Shown here one piece after another: positions 16,111 to 26,714 of a stretch of 64,000 nucleotides of DNA. Where the stretch lies: NCBI RefSeq assembly GCF_003226555.1, contig NZ_QKQS01000006.1, positions 165,221-229,220 of the forward strand, read 5' to 3'. The position numbers were made by a program, and so were the translations under genes. The first letter of the stretch is position 1, and each line of letters begins with the position of its first letter. The notes under the pieces are model-generated. The model was not told the DNA's origin. It was given only the letters and a program-made list of their open reading frames with translations, and searched no databases. This DNA comes from Rhodopseudomonas palustris (GTDB lineage Bacteria; Pseudomonadota; Alphaproteobacteria; Rhizobiales; Xanthobacteraceae).

Positions 16111-18921
16111 TCACCCACTATTCCGCAGCCCCGCCGAAATCCCGTTGATCGTCAGCTGCACGCCGCGGAGCACCTGTTCGTCCGGATCGTGACTGCGGTG
16201 TTCGCGCAGCAATTGGACCTGGACGTGGTTCAAGGGATCGAGATACGGGAAGCGGTGGCGGATCGAACGGTCGAGCAGCGGGTTGCTCTGCAGCAGATGG
16301 TCCTGCTGCATGATCGCCAAGAGATTGTCGATCGAGGAATGCCATTCGGCGCGGATGTGGCCGAAGATGCGATCGCGGATCGCGGTGTCTTCGACCAGCT
16401 CGGCGTAGCGCGAGGCGATCCCGATCGAGCTCTTCGACAGCACCATGTCCATGTTCGACAAGAGCGTGCGGAAGAACGGCCACTCCTGATACATCGTCTG
16501 CAGGAACGCGATGCCCTTGTCAGGGTGCTCGGTGACCCAGGCCGACACCGCGCTGCCGAAACCGTACCAGCCCGGCAGCATCAGCCGGCACTGCGCCCAT
16601 GAGAATACCCAGGGGATCGCGCGCAGGTCCTCGATCGCGCGGGTCTTCTTGCGCGAGGCCGGACGGCTGCCGATGTTCAGCGTCGAGATCTCGTTGATCA
16701 CGGTGGACGCCCAGAAGTAATCGACGAAGCCGTCGGTCTCGTAGACCAGGCCGCGATACGCCTTGAAGGCGAGCGCCGAGAGCTCTTCCATCGCCTCGAG
16801 ATAATCGCGATGCGGCGCCACCCGCTTCGGCTGCAGCAGGCTCGCTTCCAGCGTCGCGGCAGCGAGGATCTCGAGGTTGTTGCGGCCGACTTCGACGTTG
16901 GAATATTTGCTGGTGATGATCTCGCCCTGCTCGGTGATGCGGATCTGGCCGTTCACCGCGCCGCCCGGCTGCGCCACGATCGCGTCGTAGCTCGGGCCGC
17001 CGCCGCGGCCGACCGAGCCGCCGCGGCCATGGAACAGCCGCAACCGCACGCCGTGACGCTCGAAGATCTCGATCAGCCCGATCTCGGCCTTGTACAGCTC
17101 CCAGCCCGAGGTGACGAAGCCACCGTCCTTGTTGCTGTCGGAATAGCCGAGCATCACCTCCTGCACCGAGCCGCGGCTGTCGACCAGCCGGCGATATTCC
17201 GGAATCGCCAGCAGCCGGTCCATGATCTTGGCGCAGGCCTGCAGGTCCTCGATGGTCTCGAACAGCGGCACCACGTTGATGGCGCTGCGCCCGGACGGAT
17301 CGATCAGCCCGACCTCCTTGAGCAGCACCGCGACTTCCAAGAGGTCCGAGACGCCCTTGGTCATCGAGATGATGCATTGGGGGATCGCCGCCGCGCCGTA
17401 AGTCGCGTGCGCCTTCGCGGCTTCGCGGAACACCGCGAGCTCGCCGACGGTCTCGTCGCTGTATTTGACAAACATCGAGGTCAGCGGCCTCGTGCTGCGC
17501 AGCTCGCTGATCAACAGCGCGATCCGCGCTTCCTCGTCGAGCACCGCATAAGACGTGCCGGGCCGCGCCGCGTCCATCAGTTCACCGACAGTGCGCTCGT
17601 GCACCGCCGAATTCTGCCGCATGTCGAGACAGGCGAGATGGAAGCCGAAGCAGTCGATCGCGCGGCGGAGCTGGCGCAGCCGGCCGCGCGCGATCACGCC
17701 GGAATTGTGCGTGGTCAGCGACAGATGGATGGCATCAAGATCGGCCTTGAAGTCCTGTGCGCTGGCGTAAGGCTCGGCCTCGCCGACCGGGGCGCGGAGG
17801 TTCTCGACCTCGAGCGCGACCGCCGTCGCCGCGAGCCGCGCATAGATGCCGGACACCGCGAGGCGATACGGCTCGTACTTGCGATGCGGCGAGGTGTCGG
17901 GCGAGGTCTCGGCCAGCGCCTTGACGGTGTCGGTGATGCCGGCGAGATGCGAGGCCAGCGACAATTCCGAGCCGAGTTCGTGCAGCTCTTCGAGATAATA
18001 GCGCAGCACGCGGCTGCTCTGCAGCTTCAGGGTGCCGTGCAGCACCTCGGCGGTAACGAACGGGTTGCCGTCGCGGTCGCCGCCGATCCAGCTTCCCATT
18101 CGCAGGAAGCTCGCCAGCTCACCTTCGCTGTTCACGCCCTCGGCCTTGGCCGCATCGGCGAGCCGATCCTCCAGCGCACTGTGCAGCCGCGGCACCTCGC
18201 GCAGGAAGGTGTAGTCGTAGAACGACAGGCCGTTGGTGACTTCGTCCAGCACGGTCAGCTTGGTCCGGCGCAGCAGGTTGGTCTTCCACAGCGTCTCGAC
18301 GGCGCGGCGCAGCCGCTCCTCGTTGTCGGCCCATTCGTCGGCGGTCAGTTGCACCCGGTCGCGCTGATCGAGCAGCGATGCGATCTGCATCTCGCGATCC
18401 ATCGTGCTCTTGCGCCGCACCTCGGTCGGATGCGCGGTCAGCACCGGGCTGACCAAGGCGCTGGCGAAGAACTTGCGCAGCTCGGCGGCGCTGATCCCCT
18501 CCTGGCGCGCATGCGCCAGCGTCTTGGCGAGCAGCCCGGCGCGCGGCGCCGAGCCCGCGGTCGAGCCGGCGCGCATCTGGCGGATGTTGTTCTGGTCCTC
18601 GGCGATGTTGGCAAGGTGCGAGAAGTAGCTGAAAGCGCGCACGATCCGCATCGTGTCCGGGATCGACATACCGTCGAGGATGGCGGCGAGCTCGGCGCGC
18701 GCGGTCGTGTCGTCGTCGCGGTGGAAGCGGATCGAGGTCTGGCGGATGTTCTCCACCAGATCGAACACGCTCTGGCCCTCCTGGTCGCGCACGGTGTCGC
18801 CGAGGATGCGGCCGAGCAGCCGGATGTCGTTGCGCAGCCGGGTTTCGGCCTCGATCGCCGCCGCGTCGTCGGGACGATCGGAGCCCGGCGCGAGGCCGGC
18901 GGACGGATTAGGTGACGACAT
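16111..18921 (-). CDS. ppc: Phosphoenolpyruvate carboxylase
   Basis: A 936-residue enzyme that carboxylates PEP with bicarbonate to oxaloacetate, replenishing the TCA cycle. The catalytic His is in LTAHPTE (His164). The Gly-rich active-site loop [14 protein letters not shown] begins at about residue 630 (His631). [13 protein letters not shown] and the C-terminal LRNSG ending (family ends in xNTG) also fit bacterial PEPC. The true start is the ATG at 18921 with GGAGGG upstream; the frame is open 17 codons further. It is a single-gene unit, separated by about 100 bases from the membrane-protein gene that precedes it on the same strand. Confidence 0.97.
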   Translation of the reverse strand: MSSPNPSAGLAPGSDRPDDAAAIEAETRLRNDIRLLGRILGDTVRDQEGQSVFDLVENIRQTSIRFHRDDDTTARAELAAILDGMSIPDTMRIVRAFSYFSHLANIAEDQNNIRQMRAGSTAGSAPRAGLLAKTLAHARQEGISAAELRKFFASALVSPVLTAHPTEVRRKSTMDREMQIASLLDQRDRVQLTADEWADNEERLRRAVETLWKTNLLRRTKLTVLDEVTNGLSFYDYTFLREVPRLHSALEDRLADAAKAEGVNSEGELASFLRMGSWIGGDRDGNPFVTAEVLHGTLKLQSSRVLRYYLEELHELGSELSLASHLAGITDTVKALAETSPDTSPHRKYEPYRLAVSGIYARLAATAVALEVENLRAPVGEAEPYASAQDFKADLDAIHLSLTTHNSGVIARGRLRQLRRAIDCFGFHLACLDMRQNSAVHERTVGELMDAARPGTSYAVLDEEARIALLISELRSTRPLTSMFVKYSDETVGELAVFREAAKAHATYGAAAIPQCIISMTKGVSDLLEVAVLLKEVGLIDPSGRSAINVVPLFETIEDLQACAKIMDRLLAIPEYRRLVDSRGSVQEVMLGYSDSNKDGGFVTSGWELYKAEIGLIEIFERHGVRLRLFHGRGGSVGRGGGPSYDAIVAQPGGAVNGQIRITEQGEIITSKYSNVEVGRNNLEILAAATLEASLLQPKRVAPHRDYLEAMEELSALAFKAYRGLVYETDGFVDYFWASTVINEISTLNIGSRPASRKKTRAIEDLRAIPWVFSWAQCRLMLPGWYGFGSAVSAWVTEHPDKGIAFLQTMYQEWPFFRTLLSNMDMVLSKSSIGIASRYAELVEDTAIRDRIFGHIRAEWHSSIDNLLAIMQQDHLLQSNPLLDRSIRHRFPYLDPLNHVQVQLLREHRSHDPDEQVLRGVQLTINGISAGLRNSG

Positions 18922-19019
18922 CGCAACCCTCCAGGACACCACCGGCATCCTGAAGTATTTTGTGCACCGCACGCAAGGTCAAGAATGGCGGTGCCGCCGT
19001 GCAACCGCCCCAAGCGGCG

Positions 19020-19835
19020 TCAGCGCGCGCCCGAGATGTTGCGGACATTGTCCGGCGGCGACTCGCGCGGCGGGGTCTCGGGGTCGGCCGACGCCCCAGT
19101 GTCCGACGGTAACACCGGCTCGGCGAGAGACGGTGTCGGTGCGGGCGTCGGTGCCGGCGGCGGCATTGGAATCGGCGCCGAAACCGGCGTTTCATACAGC
19201 GGCGGCTGCGGTACCGGTCGTGCGCTGGTACCGGCCGGCTGCTGCGGCGTCGACGGCGGTGGTGTGAACGGCTGCTCGAACAGCGGCGGCGCGGCCGGTT
19301 CCGAGCGGCGCTTGGCCCAGAAGAACGGGACGATGATCGCCACGATCAGGCCGAGGATCAGCATGATCAGCAGCGAGGACTGCTGCAGGAAGGCGATCGC
19401 CGGGACGCTGATGCCGAGGATCACGCCGACCGCTGCGACCCGCCAGGTCCGCATATGCAACCCGGCGGTGAAGGTGCCGAGCGCCAGCAGGGTCAGCACG
19501 CCGAGCGCGCTGGCGAGCCCGCTGACCTGCCGCGTCACTTGCAGCGACATCAGCTCCATCGCGACCAGCACCGCACCCCAGTGCAGCACCTGGGTCAGCA
19601 CCAGCCGGACCCGATGTTCGCTGGTTTCGGTTTCGGGCCAGCCGGCGGCGATGCAGATCAGTCCGATCAGCGGCGTCAGGATCACCCAATACAGACTGTC
19701 CTGCACGAAGCTGGTGTAGGCGACGCCCACCACCGCCAACAGCAGCATCAGCAGATACGGCCACTCCCGCAACATAAAGCCGCCGAGGCCAGAATGCCAT
19801 TTCGCGCGAGGCGCGTCGGATTGCAGGTTGGTCAT
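19020..19835 (-). CDS. Uncharacterised membrane protein with Pro-rich tail
   Basis: A 271-residue protein not recognised as a named family. After a short cytoplasmic start (MTNLQSDAPRAKWHS) it has about six predicted membrane segments between residues 25 and 180, then KRRSEPAAPP and a proline-rich, probably disordered tail of about 85 residues. The ATG at 19835 has a GGAGGGATC site; the longer open frame to 20030 is not supported. It is transcribed toward ppc and divergent from the YeiH-type gene. A role cannot be assigned. Confidence 0.7.
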   Translation of the reverse strand: MTNLQSDAPRAKWHSGLGGFMLREWPYLLMLLLAVVGVAYTSFVQDSLYWVILTPLIGLICIAAGWPETETSEHRVRLVLTQVLHWGAVLVAMELMSLQVTRQVSGLASALGVLTLLALGTFTAGLHMRTWRVAAVGVILGISVPAIAFLQQSSLLIMLILGLIVAIIVPFFWAKRRSEPAAPPLFEQPFTPPPSTPQQPAGTSARPVPQPPLYETPVSAPIPMPPPAPTPAPTPSLAEPVLPSDTGASADPETPPRESPPDNVRNISGAR

Positions 19836-20027
19836 GGTGGATCCCTCCGGCTGCCCTGTGTAGCACGGAACCGGTTGGTGCGGCTGCTCGATCGCGCGCC
19901 TTGGTGAGCGAGCAGTCAACCGCCAGTCGCAGGCGCAGCAGGACGGCAACGGCCGGACGCCGCCGCGGTTCCACGCCGGAACGATCGCGGAGGCTTGGCA
20001 CCTCTCAGTACCGCTCCTGCACCCAAA

Positions 20028-20046
20028 CAATCGATCATGTCGATTG
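20028..20046. promoter_or_regulatory. Dyad CAATCGA-N5-TCGATTG upstream of the YeiH-type gene
   Basis: A perfect 7-base inverted repeat with a 5-base spacer, within an AT-rich stretch. It lies 72 bases ahead of the exporter start. It has the size and form of a LysR-family binding site, and a LysR gene is the second gene of the operon. Confidence 0.6.
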
Positions 20047-20058
20047 ATTTAAGAAAAA

Positions 20059-20073
20059 CAATCTGTTTGATTG
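20059..20073. promoter_or_regulatory. Second dyad CAATC-N5-GATTG
   Basis: A 5-base inverted repeat with the same 5-base spacer and the same CAATC/GATTG arms as the dyad at 20028. The two centres are 29 bases apart, close to three helical turns. This suggests a two-site LysR operator. Confidence 0.5.
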
Positions 20074-20117
20074 ATTGATAAGCGGAAGCGATGGATTGGC
20101 CAACAAGGAGCCGATCC

Positions 20118-21182
20118 ATGACCGTGATTGCCGATGAGAAACGCAAGCCTCACCCTCACCGCCGCGCCGCTCATTTCGGGCGCCACCTCGCCGCGATCGC
20201 GCCCGGAGTGCTGGTGACCGCCGGGATCGCCGCCGCCGCGGTCGGCCTCCGCGCGATTCCGGGCATGCCCGGGATCTCGCCGATGCTGCTGGCGATCCTC
20301 ATCGGCATTGTCGCGCACAATGCCATCGGCACGCCCGCTTGGGCGGTGCCCGGCGTCAAGTTCAGCCTGCGCCGCGTGCTCCGCTTCGCCATCATCCTGC
20401 TCGGGCTTCAGCTCACCACCGCACAATTGATCGAGGTCGGCGGCGAAGGTCTCGCAATCATCGCGGCGACGCTGCTCGCCACGTTCAGCTTCACGGTGTG
20501 GTTCGGCCGCCTGATCGGCGTCGACCGCAAGCTGGCCGAACTGATCGCCGCCGGCACCTCGATCTGCGGCGCATCGGCGATCATCGCCACCAACACCGTC
20601 ACCCGCGCCGACGACGAGGACGTCGCCTACGGCGTCGCCTGCGTCACCGTGTTCGGCTCGCTGGCGATGGTGATCTATCCGCTGCTGCAGGGCGTGTTCG
20701 GCCTCGATGCTCACGGCTTCGGCCTGTGGACCGGTTCCTCGATCCACGAGATCGCGCAGGTCGTCGCCGCCAGCTTCCAGGGCGGCCAGAGCGCAGGTGA
20801 ATTCGGCACCATCGCCAAGCTGTCGCGGGTGATGATGCTGGCGCCCCTGGTGATCGGGCTCGGCATGATGGCACGCCGCCGTGCCCGGCATCAGCCCGCC
20901 GGCGACCGCAGCGCGACACCGCCGATGCCGTGGTTCGTGCTCGGCTTCGTGGCGATGATCGGGGTCAACCAGTTTGTCGCGATCCCGCACGAAGCCAAGA
21001 GCTGGATCGTGGCGATCACCGCGTTCCTGCTGTCGATGGCGCTGGCCGCGATGGGGCTGGAGACGGACCTGCGCAAGCTCGCCGCACGCGGCCTGCGCCC
21101 CGCGTTGCTCGGCCTCACAGCCGCGCTGTTCATCGCCAACTTCTCGCTGGCGCTGATCAAACTCACAGGATGGCACGGATGA
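20118..21182 (+). CDS. YeiH/UPF0324-family putative sulfate exporter
   Basis: A 354-residue protein with about ten membrane segments. It matches the YeiH family (conserved hypothetical 698) through [43 protein letters not shown] and the C-terminal [12 protein letters not shown] region. Family members are described as putative sulfate or sulfonate-derived anion exporters; direct transport data are scarce. The ATG at 20118 has an AAGGAG site. It overlaps the following LysR gene by ATGA, the same pairing as YeiH with YeiE in enterobacteria, so the regulator probably controls it. Confidence 0.88.
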   Translation: MTVIADEKRKPHPHRRAAHFGRHLAAIAPGVLVTAGIAAAAVGLRAIPGMPGISPMLLAILIGIVAHNAIGTPAWAVPGVKFSLRRVLRFAIILLGLQLTTAQLIEVGGEGLAIIAATLLATFSFTVWFGRLIGVDRKLAELIAAGTSICGASAIIATNTVTRADDEDVAYGVACVTVFGSLAMVIYPLLQGVFGLDAHGFGLWTGSSIHEIAQVVAASFQGGQSAGEFGTIAKLSRVMMLAPLVIGLGMMARRRARHQPAGDRSATPPMPWFVLGFVAMIGVNQFVAIPHEAKSWIVAITAFLLSMALAAMGLETDLRKLAARGLRPALLGLTAALFIANFSLALIKLTGWHG

Positions 21183-22069
21183 CATTGGAGCAGCTCCGCA
21201 TCTTCATCGCGGTCGCCGAACAGCAACACATGACCCGCGCCGCGAGCGGACTGCATCTCACCCAATCGGCCACCAGCGCGGCGATCGCCGCGCTGGAAGC
21301 GCGTCACGGCATCAAGCTGTTCGACCGCATCGGCCGCGGCATCGCACTGACCCAAGCGGGGCACGACTTTCTCGGCGAAGCGCGCGCCGTGCTCGCCCGC
21401 GCCCGGGCTGCCGAACAGGCGCTCGACGACATTGCAGGCCTGAGGCGCGGCTCGCTCAGCCTCGCCGCCAGCCAGACCGTGGGTAATTACTGGCTGCCGC
21501 AGCGGTTGCTGCGGTTTCAGCAGCGCTATCCCGGGATTGCGCTGCTGCTGACGATCGCCAACACCGAGCAGGTCGCGACCGCGGTGCGCGACGGCCGCGC
21601 CGATCTCGGTCTCGTCGAAGGCGAGGTCGACGAGCCGCAGCTCAGCACCACCCCGATCGGCGGCGACGAACTCGTCATCGTGGTCGGCAGCGACCATCCC
21701 TGGCGCACGCTGGCGCGGCTGACGGCAGCCAAGCTCAGCACCACCGGCTGGGTGCTGCGCGAACGCGGCTCCGGCACGCGTGCGATGTTCGAGGCGGCGC
21801 TGCGCCGCGCCGGACTGGCCTTGTCCGATCTCGACGTGCGCCTGGAACTGCCGTCCAACGAAGCGATCCGCGCCGCGGTCGAAAGCTCCGATTGCGCCAC
21901 CGCGATCTCCGCACTTGTCGCCGCATCGTCGCTCGCCGCCGGCACGCTGCACCGCTTGCGATTCGATCTGCCGCAGCGCGCATTTCATCTGCTGCGACAC
22001 AAAGAGCACAGCCAGAGCCGCGCGGAGAATGCACTACTTGCTGAATTATCGGCAGTGCCCGCAAGTTAA
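21179..22069 (+). CDS. LysR-family regulator (YeiE/CysB-like)
   Basis: A 296-residue LysR-type regulator. The N-terminal winged helix-turn-helix ([22 protein letters not shown] onward, with [14 protein letters not shown] as recognition helix) is followed by a periplasmic-binding-like effector domain from about residue 90. Its start codon overlaps the stop of the exporter gene (ATGA), so the two are co-expressed. The paired CAATC/GATTG dyads upstream of the exporter are the likely target. A sulfite/sulfate-related effector is inferred from the YeiE-YeiH pairing, not seen. Confidence 0.88.
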   Translation: MTLEQLRIFIAVAEQQHMTRAASGLHLTQSATSAAIAALEARHGIKLFDRIGRGIALTQAGHDFLGEARAVLARARAAEQALDDIAGLRRGSLSLAASQTVGNYWLPQRLLRFQQRYPGIALLLTIANTEQVATAVRDGRADLGLVEGEVDEPQLSTTPIGGDELVIVVGSDHPWRTLARLTAAKLSTTGWVLRERGSGTRAMFEAALRRAGLALSDLDVRLELPSNEAIRAAVESSDCATAISALVAASSLAAGTLHRLRFDLPQRAFHLLRHKEHSQSRAENALLAELSAVPAS

Positions 22070-22227
22070 CTGGCACGCGGGTACCATCCCTGTTGCTGCG
22101 AATTCATGGTTCCAAGAAGAGGAACTCACCAGGATGTAACTATCCAAAGAAAACTACGCGGATTTGCCACGTAACGTTGCAGCGCCGCGACAGCCATGCG
22201 TAGCATTGCAACCTAGGAGGGCAGCGA

Positions 22228-25023
22228 GTGCGCAAGGGGCTGACGCTTTCGACCAGGTTGGCGATCCTGGTCGTATCAACCGTGGTGCTGACCGCGATCG
22301 GGGTCGGCTACCTCGGCTATCGCAACATTGCGCCGGTTGCTGTCGAACGGACGCTGGGGGCGATCAACGCCAACGCGGGCTGGCAGGCGCGCGAACTGTC
22401 GCACTTGGTCGGCGGCGCCGCTGCCGACCTGCTCGGCTTCCGCCACATCATCGGCATCGACGATCTGATCGAACTCAGCGCGGATCCGTCAAAGACCGAA
22501 GCCGGCGGCGTCAGCCTGCCGGTATGGCGCGGGCGGATCGGCCGGCGGCTGGCGCTCGAGCTCGAGAACAAACCCGACTTCATGCGCTACCGGTTGATTG
22601 GTCTCGCCGACCAGAGCCGCGACATCGTCCGGGTCGAACGTGAGCCGGATGGCAACGTCCGGATCGTTCCCGATAGCGACCTGGCGTTCATGAACGCGCG
22701 CGCGTTTCAGTTCGGCCTCACCGCCCGCGACGGCGAAACGTTGATCTCCGGCGTTGAATTCGAGCCGATCGACCCGAAAGCCGACAAGAATGCGCAGCAC
22801 GACGCCTCGCAGCTTCGCCCGATCATCCGGGTGGTCACGCCCGTGTTCGCCAGCAACGGCCAGCGCTTCGGCATTCTGACCGCAACGATCGATCTGCGCC
22901 GACCATTTCAGCGGCTGAACAATCCGGTGCTGCCGTCTTCGAAGATCTACGTGGTCGATCGCAGAGGACACTACCTGTTCCATCCGGACGCGCCGCACGG
23001 CATCGCCGCCAGCATCCCCTCCTCCGTGAAACTAGAGTTTCCCGCGCTCGCCGAGGCGCTGGACTCGGGCCGCTGGACTCCGGCCGTGATTCCCAACCGC
23101 CACGGGGACCGGTTCGGCGTCGCGCTTCAGCCGATGAGAATTGACGACGAGACGCCGCTGGCGCTGGTTGAAGTGATTCCCGAGCAGGACATGATCCGCA
23201 GCCCGATGCTGGTGTGGGCCAAGTCGACATTGATCGGCGGTAGCTTCGCGGTGCTGGTGGCGATCATACTGTCCGTGAGCTTCGCCCGTGGTCTGGCCCG
23301 GCCGCTGGCGGACATGACGCGCGCGGTCACCAGCCTCGGCAGCGGCGCCCCGCTCGCGCTGCCGCGCAATGCCAGCGGTGAGATCGGCATCCTGGTCGAG
23401 GCGTTCTCCGCGACGATACGGGAGGCGCGCGACAAGACCGCTGCGCTTCGCCGCGAGAAGGAGATCTTCGAGTCGATCACCACCGCGATGGCCGAAGCCG
23501 TGCTGCTGATCGATACCAACGCCAGCGTGCTCTATGAGAACCCTGCCGCCATGGCGCTACGCACCTCGTCGACCGGCATCACCGGACCGAACTGGGAACG
23601 CTCGATCGAGATGTTCATGACGGACGGCGTGACGCCGCTTCCGATCGCACAACGTCCCGGACGACGAGCCCTGACCGGCGAGCTGGTCGACCGGTTCGAG
23701 CTGGTGGTGCACGTCCTCGGCAGCGACAAGTACGTCGACGTCTCCGGCAATGCGCGGCCGATCCGCGATGCCGATGGCGCGATCAGCGGCGCGGTCTTGG
23801 TGTTCACCGACGTCTCCGAATTGAAGGAGACCGAGCGGCGATTGCATCAGGCACAGAAACTGGAGGCGATCGGTCAGCTCACCGGCGGCGTCGCTCACGA
23901 CTTCAACAACATGCTGACGGTGATCAGCGGCACCGCCGAGATCCTGCTCGACGAGCTGGCCGACCGGCCCGATCTCGTCACCATCGCCAAGATGATCGAT
24001 CAAGCCGCCGAGCGAGGCGCCGACCTGACCCGGCAATTGCTCGCATTCGCCCGCAAGCAGCCGCTGCAGCCACGCAGCATCGACGTCAACACCGTGGTGT
24101 CGAACATCAAGCAGCTGCTGCGCCCGACCATCGGCGAGCACATCGCGATCGATATGCAGCTCGCGCCCGACATCGACCCTGCTCTGATCGATCCGTCGCA
24201 ATTGTCGTCGGCGCTGCTTAATCTCGCCGTCAATTCCCGGGACGCGATGCCTGACGGCGGCAAGCTGCTGTTCGAGACCGCCAATGTGACGCTCGACGAC
24301 GACTACGCCGAGCACCATCCCGAAGTCAGGCCAGGCCGCTACGTGATGATCGCGGTCAGCGACTCCGGCGTCGGCATGACTCCCGAGGTGCTCGAGAAGG
24401 CGTTCGAGCCGTTCTTCACCACCAAGATCGTCGGCAAGGGCACCGGGCTTGGGCTGAGTATGGTGTACGGCTTCGTCAAACAGTCGAACGGACACATTCA
24501 GATCTACAGCGAGGAGCAGCACGGCACCACGATCCGGCTGTATCTCCCGCGCGCCGAGTCGAGCGCCGATGTCCTGCCCCCGGCCGCGCCGATCGAAGGC
24601 GGCACGGAGACGATCCTGCTAGTCGAAGACGACGAATTGGTGCGCAACTTCGCGCTGGTTCAGCTCCGTGGCCTCGGCTATCGCACCATCGCGGCGGAGG
24701 ACGGCGCAGCGGCGCTCGCGGAAGTGAAGCGCGGCACACCGTTCGACCTATTGCTCACAGATATCATCATGCCCGGCGGCATGAACGGCCGCGAGCTCGC
24801 CGACGCGGTGGCGCGGCTGCGGCCGGTGAAGGTGCTGTACACCTCGGGCTACACCGAAAATGCGATCGTGCACCACGGCCGGCTCGACCCCGGTGTGCTG
24901 CTGTTGTCGAAGCCATTCCGCCGCGCCGATCTGGCGCGGCTGGTCCGCACCGCGCTGACCCGCGGGGATCACCGGCCGCCCAACGATTCCGCGAGCACCC
25001 GTCGCAAGAGTGCGGCGAGTTAG
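22228..25023 (+). CDS. Hybrid sensor histidine kinase with Cache-like input, HAMP, PAS and receiver
   Basis: A 931-residue membrane kinase. Residues 9-29 form TM1, about 30-330 an extracytoplasmic sensor region of Cache type, and 332-351 TM2. A HAMP linker and PAS domain (from about 410) follow. HisKA has its phospho-acceptor His in HDFNNML (557). HATPase_c has TTKxxGKGTGLGLS near 728. A C-terminal receiver domain starts near 794 with phospho-acceptor Asp845. The start is GTG with a TAGGAGGG site. No response regulator gene is adjacent, so it may work through the attached receiver or an unlinked partner. Signal unknown. Confidence 0.93.
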   Translation: MRKGLTLSTRLAILVVSTVVLTAIGVGYLGYRNIAPVAVERTLGAINANAGWQARELSHLVGGAAADLLGFRHIIGIDDLIELSADPSKTEAGGVSLPVWRGRIGRRLALELENKPDFMRYRLIGLADQSRDIVRVEREPDGNVRIVPDSDLAFMNARAFQFGLTARDGETLISGVEFEPIDPKADKNAQHDASQLRPIIRVVTPVFASNGQRFGILTATIDLRRPFQRLNNPVLPSSKIYVVDRRGHYLFHPDAPHGIAASIPSSVKLEFPALAEALDSGRWTPAVIPNRHGDRFGVALQPMRIDDETPLALVEVIPEQDMIRSPMLVWAKSTLIGGSFAVLVAIILSVSFARGLARPLADMTRAVTSLGSGAPLALPRNASGEIGILVEAFSATIREARDKTAALRREKEIFESITTAMAEAVLLIDTNASVLYENPAAMALRTSSTGITGPNWERSIEMFMTDGVTPLPIAQRPGRRALTGELVDRFELVVHVLGSDKYVDVSGNARPIRDADGAISGAVLVFTDVSELKETERRLHQAQKLEAIGQLTGGVAHDFNNMLTVISGTAEILLDELADRPDLVTIAKMIDQAAERGADLTRQLLAFARKQPLQPRSIDVNTVVSNIKQLLRPTIGEHIAIDMQLAPDIDPALIDPSQLSSALLNLAVNSRDAMPDGGKLLFETANVTLDDDYAEHHPEVRPGRYVMIAVSDSGVGMTPEVLEKAFEPFFTTKIVGKGTGLGLSMVYGFVKQSNGHIQIYSEEQHGTTIRLYLPRAESSADVLPPAAPIEGGTETILLVEDDELVRNFALVQLRGLGYRTIAAEDGAAALAEVKRGTPFDLLLTDIIMPGGMNGRELADAVARLRPVKVLYTSGYTENAIVHHGRLDPGVLLLSKPFRRADLARLVRTALTRGDHRPPNDSASTRRKSAAS

Positions 25024-26564
25024 ATCACCCGTCCCGCATTCACCCAATACGGGTCGCGCAGGCGACGCTTGAAGATCTTGCCGGAGTCCTCGCGCGGCAG
25101 TTCCGGCATGATCTTGATGTGCTTGGGCACCTTGTAGTCGGCGAGCGCCAGTTTGAGCTGAGACCGAATGAAGCTCTCGTCCAGCGTTACCCCCGGCTGC
25201 GGCTCCAGCATCGCCATCAGTGCTTCACCGAACTCGGCATCGGGAATGCCGAACACCGCGCAATCATGCACACCCGAAACGGCGTGCAGCGCCGCCTCGA
25301 TTTCTGCCGGATAAATATTGACGCCTCCGGAAATCACCATGTCGCGCTTGCGATCGCAGATGAAGACGTAGCCGTCCTCGTCGATGTAGCCGACGTCACC
25401 GGAGGTGATGAAGCCGTCGCGGTCGATCTCGGCGCGCTTCTCCGGCTTGTTGTGATAGGTGAAGTCCGGATTGCCGGCGATCCGCGAGAAGATCTCGCCG
25501 ATCTCTCCCTGCGGCAGTTCCTTGCCGTCGTCGTCGATGAACTTCAGCTCGGCGCCGTGCGCGATCTTGCCGACGGTGCCGGGCTTGCTGAGCGCGTCCT
25601 CGGACGTCGCGAAGGTCACCGCACCGGATTCGGTCGAGCCGTAGAATTCGTAGATCACCGGGCCCCACCACTCGATCATCGCACGCTTGACGTCGGCCGG
25701 GCACGGTGCTGCGGCGTGGATGACGTGACGCAGCGACGAGACGTCGTACTTGGCGCGCACCTCCGCCGGCAGCTTCATCAGCCGAATGAACATCGTCGGC
25801 ACCATGAACACGGTGTCGATCTTGTGCTCCTGCACCAACGCCAAGAATTCCTCCGGGTGGAATCGTGGCATCAGCACCAGCACGCCGCCGAGCTTGCCGG
25901 CGCGGATGCCGAACGAGTTCGGCGCCGAGTGATACAGCGGGCCCGGGCACAGCGCGCGTACCTGGGGCTTCAACCCGTAGATCGTCGCCCGCATCTTCTC
26001 GGCATGCGCCGCCTGCTCCGGGGTCGGCGCGAACCGCTTGACGCCCTTCGGATGGCCGGTGGTGCCGGAGGTGTAGATCATGTTCTGCGGCTGTGGCATC
26101 GTCGGGCCGTCATACGGCTTCTGCTGCGCCAACCAGCCGTCGAGATCGATCGCATTGTTCGGCGGCGACAGATGACCCTCCGCGATCTTGTAATTGGCGA
26201 TCACTTCCGGCGGCGTCGGCACGCTGAGCACGGTGAGGTCCGCCGGAATCGCGGCGGCGACGCTGTGCAACAGGTCGGCGTGGCCGATCAGCACCCGGGT
26301 CGCGGAATCGCCGATGATGTAACCGACTTCCTCCGGCTTGAAATGCCAGTTCACCGGCACCGCATAGGCGCCGAGCGTCATCACGCCATAGACCGCTTCC
26401 ATGAAGGCGATGTCGTTGCGCATCAGCACGCAGACGCAGTCGCCGGGCTTGACGCCGAGCGCCTGCAGGCCGCCGGCGATGGCCGCGACACGCGCGTTCA
26501 GCTCGTCGAAGCTGCGGCGGTGATCGCCGGAAATGATGCCGTGATAAAGCTGGTTCTCGGACAC
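25020..26564 (-). CDS. Acyl-CoA synthetase (AMP-forming)
   Basis: A 514-residue ANL-superfamily enzyme that activates a carboxylic acid to its CoA thioester via an acyl-adenylate. The P-loop IYTSGTTGHPKGV is near residue 160, FYGSTESG near 310, the SGDVGYIDEDGY hinge near 395 and the SGGVNIYP motif near 420; the catalytic Lys is in REDSGKIFKR near the C-terminus. The start is GTG with GGAGAG upstream. Its stop codon interlocks with that of the kinase gene on the other strand. The crotonase gene just upstream on the same strand suggests a shared acid-degradation role. Acid specificity is unknown. Confidence 0.9.
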   Translation of the reverse strand: MSENQLYHGIISGDHRRSFDELNARVAAIAGGLQALGVKPGDCVCVLMRNDIAFMEAVYGVMTLGAYAVPVNWHFKPEEVGYIIGDSATRVLIGHADLLHSVAAAIPADLTVLSVPTPPEVIANYKIAEGHLSPPNNAIDLDGWLAQQKPYDGPTMPQPQNMIYTSGTTGHPKGVKRFAPTPEQAAHAEKMRATIYGLKPQVRALCPGPLYHSAPNSFGIRAGKLGGVLVLMPRFHPEEFLALVQEHKIDTVFMVPTMFIRLMKLPAEVRAKYDVSSLRHVIHAAAPCPADVKRAMIEWWGPVIYEFYGSTESGAVTFATSEDALSKPGTVGKIAHGAELKFIDDDGKELPQGEIGEIFSRIAGNPDFTYHNKPEKRAEIDRDGFITSGDVGYIDEDGYVFICDRKRDMVISGGVNIYPAEIEAALHAVSGVHDCAVFGIPDAEFGEALMAMLEPQPGVTLDESFIRSQLKLALADYKVPKHIKIMPELPREDSGKIFKRRLRDPYWVNAGRVI

Positions 26565-26657
26565 AGTTACTCTCCGATTCTCGAGGTCGGGTTTGCGCCG
26601 CAGCGGCCGCGATCGCGGCGCACGCCGTGGCGAGATGATGCAGGGCTTATACGTGAA

Positions 26658-26682
26658 GACGCCGCGCGATGCGCGCGGCGTC
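26658..26682 (-). terminator. Possible hairpin terminator after the crotonase gene
   Basis: GACGCCGCGC and GCGCGGCGTC form a perfect 10-base stem with a 5-base loop, about 30 bases past the stop codon at 26715. On the minus strand it is followed by only a weak TTC, so it may be a rho-assisted pause or mRNA-end structure instead. Confidence 0.45.
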
Positions 26683-26714
26683 CCCCCAAATCGTCATGTA
26701 TTTGGCGCGTAGCG

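Noticed and set aside
15854-16114. 86-codon minus-strand frame
   Set aside because: No ribosome site or family likeness, and it overlaps the end of the HEPN-like gene; probably chance.
16810-18915. 701-codon plus-strand frame
   Set aside because: Shadow of ppc.
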